The notes beneath the pieces are model-generated. The model was not told the origin of the DNA, did not search any database, and worked only from the letters and a program-made list of their open reading frames with translations. DNA of 64,000 nt from Metallosphaera cuprina Ar-4 (GTDB lineage: Archaea; Thermoproteota; Thermoprotei_A; Sulfolobales; Sulfolobaceae): contig NC_015435.1 in NCBI RefSeq assembly GCF_000204925.1, forward strand, positions 734,001 to 798,000. Direction: 5' to 3'. The position numbers were made by a program, and so were the translations under genes. Each line of letters begins with the position of its first letter. Within the stretch, counting starts at the first letter, position 1. This document shows positions 42,780-50,968 of the stretch, one piece after another.

Positions 42780-44713
42780 AGTCTTGGCTCCTGATAGTTA
42801 TCCTAATTTTAGGACTTTTCCCTATGATGTGGTCAGGACTGCTATCTAACGGACTAACTCAGGCCAATCGAGATACTACCTTCACGCTATTTAACGTGAC
42901 CGCAATGAACGGTTTGGATCCCAAATACTACTCCTTCGAGGCTCTCTCCTACATACCACCAAACGTAACGCCAATAACTATCATTGTAGCCAAAAACTTG
43001 GAGTTTAATAACACTGCTTGGAAGCCATATTACCTTAAAGTTAAGATACCAGATCAGTCCTACTCTTTCATCCTAATGAACGTATCTGTAAAGGAGGAGA
43101 ACGGGACGCAATATGACAGACCCCTTTACGTGTTTGTAAATGGGATACCGGTTTTCTGGGGTTCAACTCAGGAGATTCTTAACTCCTCGGCCTCTGTAGA
43201 TTTAACCGAGTTTGAGAACCTGTTAAAGGGAAACGTTACGTTTGAGCCTGTGTTAGTGAACTTCTATGACGCTAAAGTTAACATAACTGGAGTGTATCTG
43301 GTTAACATAACGCTCTCTCTCTATCCCGGAAATGAGCCTTCTGGCCTTCCCAACGTCTTCATTCCACTGTTTGTAAACGGGTCTTTTGACTACAATTACT
43401 CTTACGTAATCCTTAACCCTCAGGTAGACAGTTTCACCTCTCATGTGAACTTACCTAATGGTACTTACAGGGTTCTGGCCCAGATTTTCGAGGAGGGGGG
43501 AGGCTTGGACGAGTTCTGGTACGCAAACGAACCAGCAACTAGAGATATACTCTTGTATTACAACGGTCTCCTGGCATCAGTCATCCCACCCTACGAGACC
43601 GTATATACGGGTGGGATAGATCTGTTCTGGTGGAAGCCCATGCCTAGCATAAACACTTTGGTCTTTCACACACCTTATCAGGCAGACTTGACTCCTTTCC
43701 TAGCCCTGGGAGATAGAGCCAACTTAACCGTTTCCGTCAGTAACCTTAATACGGCCTTACAGATAAATCACAGTCCCTCTTTCGACTGGGACTTATCTGG
43801 ATTTCTAATGCTTTGGGTTAACAAATCCGACCCGTTGCTTAGCGGGAACCTTACGATGGCGTACTCTAGGTTCTTAGACTCATCTCCGATATTTGAAGCA
43901 GGGTTTTCGGGCGTTCATTATCAAGAGGGAGGAAGTTACCTGCTTAAGTACTCTTCAACGCTTCAATATCAAAACGGAGAGGTGACAAGTACGGTGGTTC
44001 AAGAGGGGAACTTCTACTCATCTCAGTCTTTCAATAACATATATGAGTTCGCATATCTAGATGAAAAATTCAATGAGTTAGCTATAGAAAGCGGATTGTA
44101 CTCCTCGTACTTAGACTTAAGTGGAAACTTCCCCGTCACTTTACAAATCTCCTCCTTCTCCTCTCCTATAACTCCCACTGACGTCATACCCTACAATTTG
44201 TCCTATTCGCAGAACGGATCGATTAACCTTGGGGTTCGCTACACTTACGTTTCTTCATTTAACGGACATATCTTAAATCAAAGCTTGAATGAAACGCTCA
44301 CCTCCGTGGGAGGTTTCTCAGGTATCATCGAGGTCATAAATAGTTACGGAGGTGCTGTGTTAGTCAAGTTAACCTCTAACAATGCGCTGACGCAAAAACA
44401 ACTTAATTTCTCCTATCAGACCTCCGGTCAGCAAGGCTTTGAAGAGCGATTCCTAGCCACGTCAGGGCAGAACAGCTCTGTTAATTTGACTGGATACTAC
44501 CTGAAAATCGAAAGGATATTTACGGTCCTATCTCCTCTGACGTCATCTGCTCCTACTGGAACTCATCAGTTGGTATATCGTCAAGGTACTCAGGTGGAAT
44601 TTCCTCACCACCTTCGTTATCTTCCTCAGAGACCTCACTCTTCCCCCTCTTGGATTGATAACTCTTTCTACTTTTTTCTTCAATTTGAATGTACTCTTTC
44701 GCTGACTCGTTAA
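42776..44713 (+). CDS. Peptide-N-glycosidase A-like secreted amidase
   Basis: A 645-residue exported protein. A signal peptide (about 1-28) is followed by segments typical of PNGase A: ITIIVAKNLEFN, the YDRPLYVFVNGIPVFWGSTQE block, VYLVNITLSLYPG, FEEGGGLDEFWYANEP and VYTGGIDLFWWKPMP, ending in TPFLALGDRANL. PNGase A cleaves N-glycans from the Asn of glycopeptides. The gene is coupled to the S53 protease (ATGA). The last 54 codons overlap an antisense gene and read as low-quality sequence, so the natural stop may have been shifted. Enzyme activity is inferred by similarity. Confidence 0.82.
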   Translation: MKSWLLIVILILGLFPMMWSGLLSNGLTQANRDTTFTLFNVTAMNGLDPKYYSFEALSYIPPNVTPITIIVAKNLEFNNTAWKPYYLKVKIPDQSYSFILMNVSVKEENGTQYDRPLYVFVNGIPVFWGSTQEILNSSASVDLTEFENLLKGNVTFEPVLVNFYDAKVNITGVYLVNITLSLYPGNEPSGLPNVFIPLFVNGSFDYNYSYVILNPQVDSFTSHVNLPNGTYRVLAQIFEEGGGLDEFWYANEPATRDILLYYNGLLASVIPPYETVYTGGIDLFWWKPMPSINTLVFHTPYQADLTPFLALGDRANLTVSVSNLNTALQINHSPSFDWDLSGFLMLWVNKSDPLLSGNLTMAYSRFLDSSPIFEAGFSGVHYQEGGSYLLKYSSTLQYQNGEVTSTVVQEGNFYSSQSFNNIYEFAYLDEKFNELAIESGLYSSYLDLSGNFPVTLQISSFSSPITPTDVIPYNLSYSQNGSINLGVRYTYVSSFNGHILNQSLNETLTSVGGFSGIIEVINSYGGAVLVKLTSNNALTQKQLNFSYQTSGQQGFEERFLATSGQNSSVNLTGYYLKIERIFTVLSPLTSSAPTGTHQLVYRQGTQVEFPHHLRYLPQRPHSSPSWIDNSFYFFLQFECTLSLTR

Positions 44714-44921
44714 GCACATAGTCTAATCTCTGAAACAATAGGGCAGCCTCAGCTGTGCTGAGCTGAAACCCAACTCTGTTTTTCCCGTCATCTATAACTA
44801 AAAGAAGTTTACCCTCCTGTGGGAAACCTTTCTCGTTAACGACTGGGGAATCCACTAGGAGCTCAAGAGTCTTAGGTTTTCCCTCCTTCGTGAACCTCGG
44901 TATCCTTAGAACTCGCTTCAT
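44553..44921 (-). CDS. Conserved-looking protein with acidic tail
   Basis: A 122-residue protein. The N-terminal 75 residues look folded (MKRVLRIPRFTKEGKP, then LELLVDSPVV, KLLLVIDDGKNRVGFQL and STAEAALLFQRLDYVL); the C-terminal tail is Lys/Ser then Glu/Asp-rich. I do not recognise the family; it may be a nucleic-acid-associated protein. Its 3' part (161 bases) overlaps the end of the PNGase A-like gene. It has its own promoter region upstream. Confidence 0.7.
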   Translation of the reverse strand: MKRVLRIPRFTKEGKPKTLELLVDSPVVNEKGFPQEGKLLLVIDDGKNRVGFQLSTAEAALLFQRLDYVLNESAKEYIQIEEKSRKSYQSKRGKSEVSEEDNEGGEEIPPEYLDDIPTDEFQ

Positions 44922-44957
44922 AAATAAGAATTAATATTGACGGGACTTTAATCCTTT

Positions 44958-45008
44958 TGGGATGAGAACTTGCCCGACGGATTGATGAAGACGAGGGTTT
45001 TACTGATT
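44958..45008 (+). ncRNA. Weak candidate C/D box sRNA
   Basis: A C-like GGATGAG (44960-44966), D' CCGA (44974-44977), C' TTGATGA (44982-44988), a 14-base spacer and D box CTGA (45003-45006) follow the right order. There is no clear terminal stem, the first guide is short, and the D box lies in the end of the endonuclease V gene, so this is uncertain. Confidence 0.3.
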
Positions 45009-45596
45009 AACTCCTTTCTTATACTTCTTTGACAACTTGTCTGCTTCCCTTAAAACAGACGGATACCCTCCCTCACTTAAGTTCAAAACGTCCTGAAGCG
45101 TCACGAGATTCCCAGGGCTGTAGTAATATTTCCCTACCTTAACTCCTAGTTTCTCTCCTTTATCAACTATGTAGGTAATACCTCCCTCAACCACCTCCTC
45201 CCCAATCAATCTAGACTTAGCAACTCCTATAGTAGGTTTGTTTAAGAGAACACCTATCACCGTCGCAATTCCACTCCTCCTAGGATGAGCTATTCCGTGA
45301 CCGTCCACTAAAAGCAGGTCATAATCTAAGTTCTCCAAGGCCTTAATCATGATAGGTGCCTCCCTCATGAAGAGTAGACCTGGAACGTAAGGGAAGGAAA
45401 CCTTTCCAATCACCACGTTCTCCCTCCTCTCTCTACCGTTGCAAACGGCTGCTGCAACTCCAATCTCACCTTGATAGGCCACATCTACCCCGCACATCTC
45501 GTTTACCTTCTCTACCTTTTCGAACTTTACTTCCTTTGAGATTAAGTTTTGAACAAGGTAGAGGAATTTAACTAGGTAGTCTTGCTCAATCTTCAA
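45000..45596 (-). CDS. nfi: Endonuclease V
   Basis: A 198-residue inosine-specific endonuclease. The catalytic acidic residues lie in VDVAYQG and LLVDGHGIAHPRR; FPYVPGLLFMREAP and GVAKSRLIGE are also typical of the family. It cleaves near deoxyinosine in DNA or inosine in RNA. It overlaps the upstream phosphatase gene by 11 bases, so the two are cotranscribed. Confidence 0.95.
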   Translation of the reverse strand: MKIEQDYLVKFLYLVQNLISKEVKFEKVEKVNEMCGVDVAYQGEIGVAAAVCNGRERRENVVIGKVSFPYVPGLLFMREAPIMIKALENLDYDLLLVDGHGIAHPRRSGIATVIGVLLNKPTIGVAKSRLIGEEVVEGGITYIVDKGEKLGVKVGKYYYSPGNLVTLQDVLNLSEGGYPSVLREADKLSKKYKKGVNQ

Positions 45597-46035
45597 TTTT
45601 CCTCAGCTCATATAGGAAAATTAGTTGTTGCATGGTAGCTATAGCCCCGGATTGGTACCTTCTTACCTCATCTACAGCCTGATCTGGACTTAGCCCTTCG
45701 TTCATAATTAGATAGGCGGCCAAGACTGTGCCCGTCCTTCCCTTACCAGCTACGCAGTGAACGACGTTCGTCCCATCCTTTAACCAGTTCATGATCTTGT
45801 CTAGATCGCCCATCGATGGAGGTTGTCCGTCCGGAATGGGTACATGGAGGAAATTCAGTCCCTCATTTTTAAGTTGTTGAAAGTAATAGTTCGAATCCCC
45901 CCAAGTTTCCTCTATCTCCCAATCCTCAGCTAAAATCAAGACCTTCTCTACACCTTTCCTTTTCCAGTCACGTATCTCCTCCAGATGAGAGGGTAAGTGA
46001 GATCCGCCTAACCTGTTCCTCCTCACCCAATACAT
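45586..46035 (-). CDS. Dual-specificity/tyrosine protein phosphatase
   Basis: A 149-residue phosphatase with the P-loop VVHCVAGKGRTGT (Cys nucleophile and Arg) near residue 95, the general-acid loop IPDGQPPS, and a helical C-terminus. The size and layout match the Sulfolobus PTP. It removes phosphate from Tyr or Ser/Thr in proteins. It sits in one unit with endonuclease V; no partner kinase is nearby. Confidence 0.9.
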   Translation of the reverse strand: MYWVRRNRLGGSHLPSHLEEIRDWKRKGVEKVLILAEDWEIEETWGDSNYYFQQLKNEGLNFLHVPIPDGQPPSMGDLDKIMNWLKDGTNVVHCVAGKGRTGTVLAAYLIMNEGLSPDQAVDEVRRYQSGAIATMQQLIFLYELRKIED

Positions 46036-46070
46036 GAGATAGACCTCTCAGTTGATCCGCTGTTCTTCAT

Positions 46071-46637
46071 TCACCTCTTACATACCTCTAAGAAGTTTTT
46101 AAATACTAGCAATCCTTGTTGAGTGTGTTTAACTTCTGGGTGAAACTGTACAGTGAAAATCGTGTTGTCTTTGTTTACCATTGACTGAATCTTAGTGGTC
46201 TCACTACTGGCTAAAACTCTGAATCCCAAGGGCGGAGCCTTCACCTCATCGTTGTGACTTTCCCAAGCGTTAAAGACGGAAGGCATATCTTTTAAAATAG
46301 TATCGTGATCGTGGATCGTTACTTTAACTAGCCCAAACTCAGGATTGCTAGCCTTGTCAACCACCCCTCCCAGAGCGTAGGCTATAAGTTGATGACCTAA
46401 GCAAATTCCTAGCTTCGGAGAGCTTAGTTCTCTAACGTAATTAACTGAGTTACCTATGGAGTTTATTTCCTCCTTAACCGACTGTGGACCTCCACTAAAA
46501 ATAAGGCAATCGTAGGCGTTTAGCTTCTCTACGGGAAGGGAGGGATCCACAACCTCTATATCTACTCCTAAGTATTTCACGTTCTTAAGTATGAGGTGAT
46601 TGTACTGCCCTCCGAAGTATATAAGTCCTACTTTCAT
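46071..46637 (-). CDS. guaAA: GMP synthase glutamine amidotransferase subunit
   Basis: A 188-residue class I glutaminase. The active-site triad is visible: Cys in [16 protein letters not shown], and His/Glu in [10 protein letters not shown]. The N-terminal FGGQYNHLI and SGGPQSV are typical of GuaA. In archaea this domain is a separate subunit that feeds ammonia to the ATP-pyrophosphatase subunit making GMP from XMP. A TTTTTAAAG box about 26 bases upstream fits a leaderless start. Confidence 0.93.
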   Translation of the reverse strand: MKVGLIYFGGQYNHLILKNVKYLGVDIEVVDPSLPVEKLNAYDCLIFSGGPQSVKEEINSIGNSVNYVRELSSPKLGICLGHQLIAYALGGVVDKASNPEFGLVKVTIHDHDTILKDMPSVFNAWESHNDEVKAPPLGFRVLASSETTKIQSMVNKDNTIFTVQFHPEVKHTQQGLLVFKNFLEVCKR

Positions 46638-46746
46638 TACCTAACATAAAAATCAATTACTTTAAAAATGCTTTAGTTCGTTGGCATTTCCCGAGGTACG
46701 ACTCTGGTTAAGAGGCCTAATTTCTATAAAGATTATCCAAAAACGA

Positions 46747-46757
46747 TTTTATAGATA
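46747..46757 (+). promoter_or_regulatory. TATA box of the CrtI-like flavoprotein gene
   Basis: TTTTATAGATA lies 24 bases (centre) before ATG 46774, so it fixes that start and excludes an upstream in-frame extension to 46681. Confidence 0.55.
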
Positions 46758-46773
46758 CCTCGGAATTGAGCGA

Positions 46774-48036
46774 ATGAAGGCTCTGGTTATTGGAGCTGGA
46801 CATAACGGATTGATCGCGTCCTATTACCTTAGGAAATTGGGTTTAGAAGTTCAGGTTTTAGAGGCTAGAGACAAGGTAGGAGGTATGACGGAAAGCTTGA
46901 CAGTGAATCACGCTGTAATTAGCAGGGCTTCCTATGTGCTCGGTCTAATGCCCGAAGAGCTCATAAACGAATTCCACATCCCAGTAATCTATACGGAGAA
47001 AATCCAAACTATTCAGTACGATGATAAGTTGATACCCTTTTATAGGGATCGGGAGAAGAGACTAAAGACTCTGAGTTCATTCTTTCCAAAATACGAGGAA
47101 TTCGAAGATAAGGTCCAGAAGATGAAGAAAATAATGAAGAAGTTCAGTTTCGTTTCGTCCCCACCATCAAAGGAGAGCATAATGAACGAGGCAAGATCCC
47201 TAGGGGTTCCAGAGATCTTAGAGTTAAACTCCATCAAGTTCTTATCTGAATACTTTCCTCAAGAGGTTCACAGATATTTCATTTACCCCTCCATGGAGGA
47301 AGCACCGTCGTACATGGTGGCTTACTTCTTTAACGAATGGTCTTTCGTTGAGGGAGGTATGGGGAGCGTAGCCTCAAAGATAGCTGAGAGAGCTCAATCT
47401 CTAGGAGTGAGGATAAAAACGAGCACCAAAGTGGATGAGATCTTGGTCAGAGACGATAAGGTAAAGGGAGTCAGGATAGGTAATAGCGTTGTTGAGGCAG
47501 ATATTGTGGTTTCCGCTATCAGTCCCATAAGTACTCTCTCTATGGTAGATCAGTTCAAATCCATAAGGCTAGATTCGGGTGGAGGGGGATGGGTAAAATA
47601 TAACGTGGTGTTTAAGGAGACGCCCAAGGTTGATGAGCAGATAAGGCCTTACCTAGATGGCATTTTAGATCTGGAGGTGGGAGAGATAGTGATGCCCTCA
47701 ATAGTGGACAAAACCAGAGGAAAGTCCGTACTGGAGTTTATGGGTAACAGAGAGGAAGTGCTCTCACTGTTTAATGGAAAGATAGAGTATGAGGAGAAGT
47801 TAAACGCTGATTTTGCAACAAAATACTACTTCTTACCTGGAGGAAACCTTAACCATCTACCAATGAGATGTCCCTATCTCTTCGACGGTAGACCAGTCAA
47901 GGGATGGGGATACAGAACTCCTATAAAAGGGCTTTACCTAACTGGAGCAGGAACTTATCCTGGAGGTCAGGTGACTGGACTCCCTGGCTACAACGTTGCG
48001 CTTGCGGTGAAGGAGGACCTTAGACAGGGTTTATAA
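46774..48036 (+). CDS. CrtI/phytoene desaturase-like FAD oxidoreductase
   Basis: A flavoprotein of about 420 residues. The N-terminal FAD fingerprint is VIGAGHNGLIASYYLRKLG followed by LEARDKVGGMTES, and the C-terminus has LYLTGAGTYPGGQVTGLPG, both typical of the carotenoid desaturase/isomerase and PYROXD2-like family. Relatives desaturate or isomerise polyenes, and a CruF-like carotenoid gene is 1 kb downstream on the other strand, so a carotenoid role is plausible. The TATA box fixes the leaderless start. Confidence 0.82.
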   Translation: MKALVIGAGHNGLIASYYLRKLGLEVQVLEARDKVGGMTESLTVNHAVISRASYVLGLMPEELINEFHIPVIYTEKIQTIQYDDKLIPFYRDREKRLKTLSSFFPKYEEFEDKVQKMKKIMKKFSFVSSPPSKESIMNEARSLGVPEILELNSIKFLSEYFPQEVHRYFIYPSMEEAPSYMVAYFFNEWSFVEGGMGSVASKIAERAQSLGVRIKTSTKVDEILVRDDKVKGVRIGNSVVEADIVVSAISPISTLSMVDQFKSIRLDSGGGGWVKYNVVFKETPKVDEQIRPYLDGILDLEVGEIVMPSIVDKTRGKSVLEFMGNREEVLSLFNGKIEYEEKLNADFATKYYFLPGGNLNHLPMRCPYLFDGRPVKGWGYRTPIKGLYLTGAGTYPGGQVTGLPGYNVALAVKEDLRQGL

Positions 48037-48059
48037 GCTCTTGATCGTTTCATCTTAAC

Positions 48060-48551
48060 ATGAATGATAGTGAAAAGGTTCTAGACGATAAGCTGAGGGG
48101 GTGGCTAGGTGACTTAGGATTGAAGGTATGGACCCCTGCGGGAGCTAAAGAACATCTTCATCTCAGTTCGACCCCACAACAGGGCGGTCCTGTCATAGAT
48201 GTGATCAGGCCAACCAATTTGACACCTTTTTACATTGTTGGAATGGGGATCGGTATTCATCAATCTCATCAGGACTCGCTTAGGAAGATGAGCACCTCAG
48301 AACGCAAATCGTTCATAAACGAAATAAAGTATTTCCTTCTGGAGATGGAGTTGGACGTGGCCTTCTTTCCTCTTAACCAAGAGATCCCACAAGTCATAAA
48401 CGTGAGCAAGATAGTTATGATGAACGGACTTAAGGCGAATAAGTTTTTAGAAGCGTATTACGCTGTAAAAAATGGTGGCGCTTACGTCTTGATGAGGTTC
48501 GCTGAAAGCTTCGGGAATCAAGCGGAAAAGGTGGACACCAAGTACGGGTGA
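48060..48551 (+). CDS. Conserved hypothetical protein, tandem paralogue 1
   Basis: A 163-residue protein, paralogous to the next gene: both share KEHLHLSSTPQQGGPVIDV-like and GMGIGIHQSHQDSLRKMS-like blocks and a FFPLNQEIPQVINVSKI-like block. The fold appears alpha/beta; the family resembles DUF2299-type archaeal proteins, which I recall only loosely. TATA-like TTATAAG (48031-48037) lies 26 bases before the ATG. Function unknown. Confidence 0.7.
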   Translation: MNDSEKVLDDKLRGWLGDLGLKVWTPAGAKEHLHLSSTPQQGGPVIDVIRPTNLTPFYIVGMGIGIHQSHQDSLRKMSTSERKSFINEIKYFLLEMELDVAFFPLNQEIPQVINVSKIVMMNGLKANKFLEAYYAVKNGGAYVLMRFAESFGNQAEKVDTKYG

Positions 48552-48558
48552 AATCGCT

Positions 48559-49017
48559 TTGGATCCACTAGAAGTCTTTAAGTCGTTGGGGTTTAACGTT
48601 AAGGAGGTTCCTCAGGCAAAGGAGTACATTCACGTGACGATTTCCCCGCAACAGGGCGGTCCTCAGCTAGAGCTGGTGAAACCTCAGCGGGACTCAAAGT
48701 TCTTTATTTTAGGAATGGTTATAGGTGTTCATGAGTTCCACCAGGAGCAGCTTAGATCAATGGTAGCCGAAGATAGGAGAGAATTCCTAGCCAAATTGAG
48801 ATATCAACTCCTCAAGATGAAGGTGGACGTTGGCACCTCTCCCCCAGAGAAGGAGATCCCCCAAATCGTGTTCGTGAGCAGGATTCTTTATGACGAGGAG
48901 CTGACAGAAAACGATGTGTTGAACGCTATGTATAAGGTGAGGAACGCAGGTATGCTAACTATCTTTATGTTCGCTGATAGGTTTGGAGTTCCTCAACCTA
49001 CCAACAAGTACATGTAA
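48559..49017 (+). CDS. Conserved hypothetical protein, tandem paralogue 2
   Basis: A 152-residue paralogue of the preceding protein, with the same blocks in the same order (EYIHVTISPQQGGPQLELV, GMVIGVHEFHQEQLRSM, PEKEIPQIVFVSRI). The TTG start has GGTGA seven bases upstream. The pair arose by tandem duplication and may form a heterodimer. Its 3' end overlaps the convergent CruF-like gene by 63 bases. Confidence 0.7.
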   Translation: MDPLEVFKSLGFNVKEVPQAKEYIHVTISPQQGGPQLELVKPQRDSKFFILGMVIGVHEFHQEQLRSMVAEDRREFLAKLRYQLLKMKVDVGTSPPEKEIPQIVFVSRILYDEELTENDVLNAMYKVRNAGMLTIFMFADRFGVPQPTNKYM

Positions 49018-49683
49018 CGATAACAGGAGTAGAGAGGACAATACGATCGGAGCGATTAAGGCTAGGATCAAACCAGTGAAGTAGTCTTGGAGAGCTAAGT
49101 TCAACACCAGTCCGTAAACGAAAATCGCAGCCTTAGGATCAAATTGAAAGCTCTTCTCTTTACACGTCAGGTGGAAAGACAGATAGATCAACATAGAAAC
49201 AACGTACCAAGAAACGAAGTTGTAAATTGGTACCCCAAAGTAAGGTCCTGGATGTATCCAGTGCCAATCGAACTTTGAGAACAGCGGATCTATTGCGAGA
49301 TCTATTATAACCATGAACAACGGGGAGATCAGATAGTTCCTGGTTGGAACGTATGAAAAGTAACCCAGTGTGGACCACAAGAAGGGGATCAGTATCGGTA
49401 CGTTAAACACTTCAAAGCCTAGGTATGGTGTATAATAATATCGTCCGAACAATAGCCCCGTGTTCACACCTATTATCTCGGCTATGAGGCCTATGGAGAA
49501 ACTGACCAGGAAAAAGTTAATGGCCCTCTTGCCAAGTGTTAAATAGGAGTGAAAGAAGTAGAGGGCTATTAGGGCGATGACGGGGACGCCATTACCGAAG
49601 CCTGGTAGGTTGGTAAGAGAGGGAAGGGTAGCGAGGAAAAGGTAGAGCAAGTAAGAGTAACTAACTATCCATATTTTCTCCAT
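48955..49683 (-). CDS. CruF-like carotenoid biosynthesis membrane protein
   Basis: A 242-residue integral membrane protein with about seven helices. The segment GVNTGLLFGRYYYTPYLG, with PILIPFLWSTLGYFSY and IDLAIDPLFSKFDWHWIHPG, is characteristic of the DUF422/CruF family, which hydrates the terminal psi end of carotenoids. Sulfolobales make C40 carotenoid glycosides. Together with the CrtI-like gene upstream this suggests local carotenoid chemistry. The 3' end overlaps the convergent paralogue 2 by 63 bases. Confidence 0.83.
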   Translation of the reverse strand: MEKIWIVSYSYLLYLFLATLPSLTNLPGFGNGVPVIALIALYFFHSYLTLGKRAINFFLVSFSIGLIAEIIGVNTGLLFGRYYYTPYLGFEVFNVPILIPFLWSTLGYFSYVPTRNYLISPLFMVIIDLAIDPLFSKFDWHWIHPGPYFGVPIYNFVSWYVVSMLIYLSFHLTCKEKSFQFDPKAAIFVYGLVLNLALQDYFTGLILALIAPIVLSSLLLLSLHVLVGRLRNSKPISEHKDS

Positions 49684-49761
49684 ACGTTATTTAAATGGGT
49701 TTAATATGAAATAACTTTAATTCGGGACAAACGTATTACATGGTCGTGTTGAAAGACGGAC

Positions 49762-50961
49762 TCATCTCAATTCTGATTTAGCTTCCCTTTTCACTTTACC
49801 CTTTTCCTTAAGGAGCGCGTAATAGAGGACTCCACCTATCAATTGTGCCACACCCCCTATCTCCAACGGTAGGATGAGGCTCTCCTCCAATAAGTATCCT
49901 CCAAGTCCAGAGCTCATTTGAGAGATACGTGTGGCGACACCCTGTAAACTTGACGCGGTTCCAAAATCATCACCCGATACACCTCTCACGTTCACCGCTG
50001 TCCTGTTGGGCATGCCTAATCCAGCGTTTAATCCTCTGGCTACGTAAAGGGCACCAGCTAATGCAGAAACAGGTGAGAAAGCCATGGCTATTAGGAAAGC
50101 TCCGTTCAGTGCTCTAGTCACCGAGGCCATTCTCAAAGGCTCTTTACTAATCCTAGTGGCTACGTAAGAACCTAGGGAGGTTGCAATTGATGACAGTGTG
50201 AAGATTATGCCGATAGTTGAAGACGTCATCCCAAACCTCAGATGGAACCACAAAGGAAGTAGAGGTATTGCCAAACCTATTCCTACACCTGAAAGGACAT
50301 TGGACGCAATCACCCTAGAAATGTAACCTAAACTGGACCTCTTCATGAACCTGGTGGTCTTCTTCTCCTTACCTTTCTCTTCAACCATTAAAACACAAAA
50401 TATAGAGATAAACAGTAAAATAGACGCGACCCCAAAAAGGAACCTAAAGTTGTTTAAACTGCCGAACGGCAAATAGTCATGAAACGATAACAAAATTCCA
50501 CCACCTGATCCGGCCAGAGCGGCCACAGAAGTTAGCCTGCCTAACCTGGAAATCCTTTCTTGCTCATCTCTATAATTCCTGGCAATCAGCGCGGTCAAGC
50601 CAGGAGAGAAGGCACCTCTCGCTCCTCCAGCCGTCCCTCCTAAACCTGTGACTATCATAGCCGGTATCACAACTAGAAGGTTGCGGGTGGATATCAATAA
50701 TATTATAGCTAGCGCTGGTATCAAATCCCCTAGAATCAATCCCTTCTTGTAACCTACTCTATCTCCTAGCATGCCTAAACTTAGGGAGAACCCAGCTATG
50801 TAAGCTGTGATTCCCAGGTAAACTAGGCCTATCAATAGAGGGGAGAGGCCTAGAGCTGATAAATAGAGTGAGCTTGAGATTGTGACGAACATGATGCCAA
50901 CGCTTCTTGTCGCTCTCGAAAGGAGAAGCCAAGAAAAAGAGTCCAAAGGTCTAAACACCAA
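49762..50961 (-). CDS. Major facilitator superfamily transporter
   Basis: A 399-residue transporter with about twelve membrane helices. The MFS motif A, between helices 2 and 3, is LGMLGDRVGYKKGLILG, and a weaker copy (YVATRISKEPLR) lies in the second half. A highly hydrophobic, Gly-rich TM5 region (MIVTGLGGTAGGARGAF) follows motif A. The start is TTG 50961 or GTG 50958. The upstream fumarylacetoacetate-like hydrolase gene ends only 7 bases before, so they are probably cotranscribed; an organic-acid or aromatic substrate is possible. Confidence 0.85.
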   Translation of the reverse strand: MVFRPLDSFSWLLLSRATRSVGIMFVTISSSLYLSALGLSPLLIGLVYLGITAYIAGFSLSLGMLGDRVGYKKGLILGDLIPALAIILLISTRNLLVVIPAMIVTGLGGTAGGARGAFSPGLTALIARNYRDEQERISRLGRLTSVAALAGSGGGILLSFHDYLPFGSLNNFRFLFGVASILLFISIFCVLMVEEKGKEKKTTRFMKRSSLGYISRVIASNVLSGVGIGLAIPLLPLWFHLRFGMTSSTIGIIFTLSSIATSLGSYVATRISKEPLRMASVTRALNGAFLIAMAFSPVSALAGALYVARGLNAGLGMPNRTAVNVRGVSGDDFGTASSLQGVATRISQMSSGLGGYLLEESLILPLEIGGVAQLIGGVLYYALLKEKGKVKREAKSELR

Positions 50962-50968
50962 TTTAGCT

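Noticed and set aside
46681-46773. An N-terminal extension of the CrtI-like gene to TTG 46681
   Set aside because: The FAD fingerprint starts at ATG 46774 and the TATA box is placed for that start.
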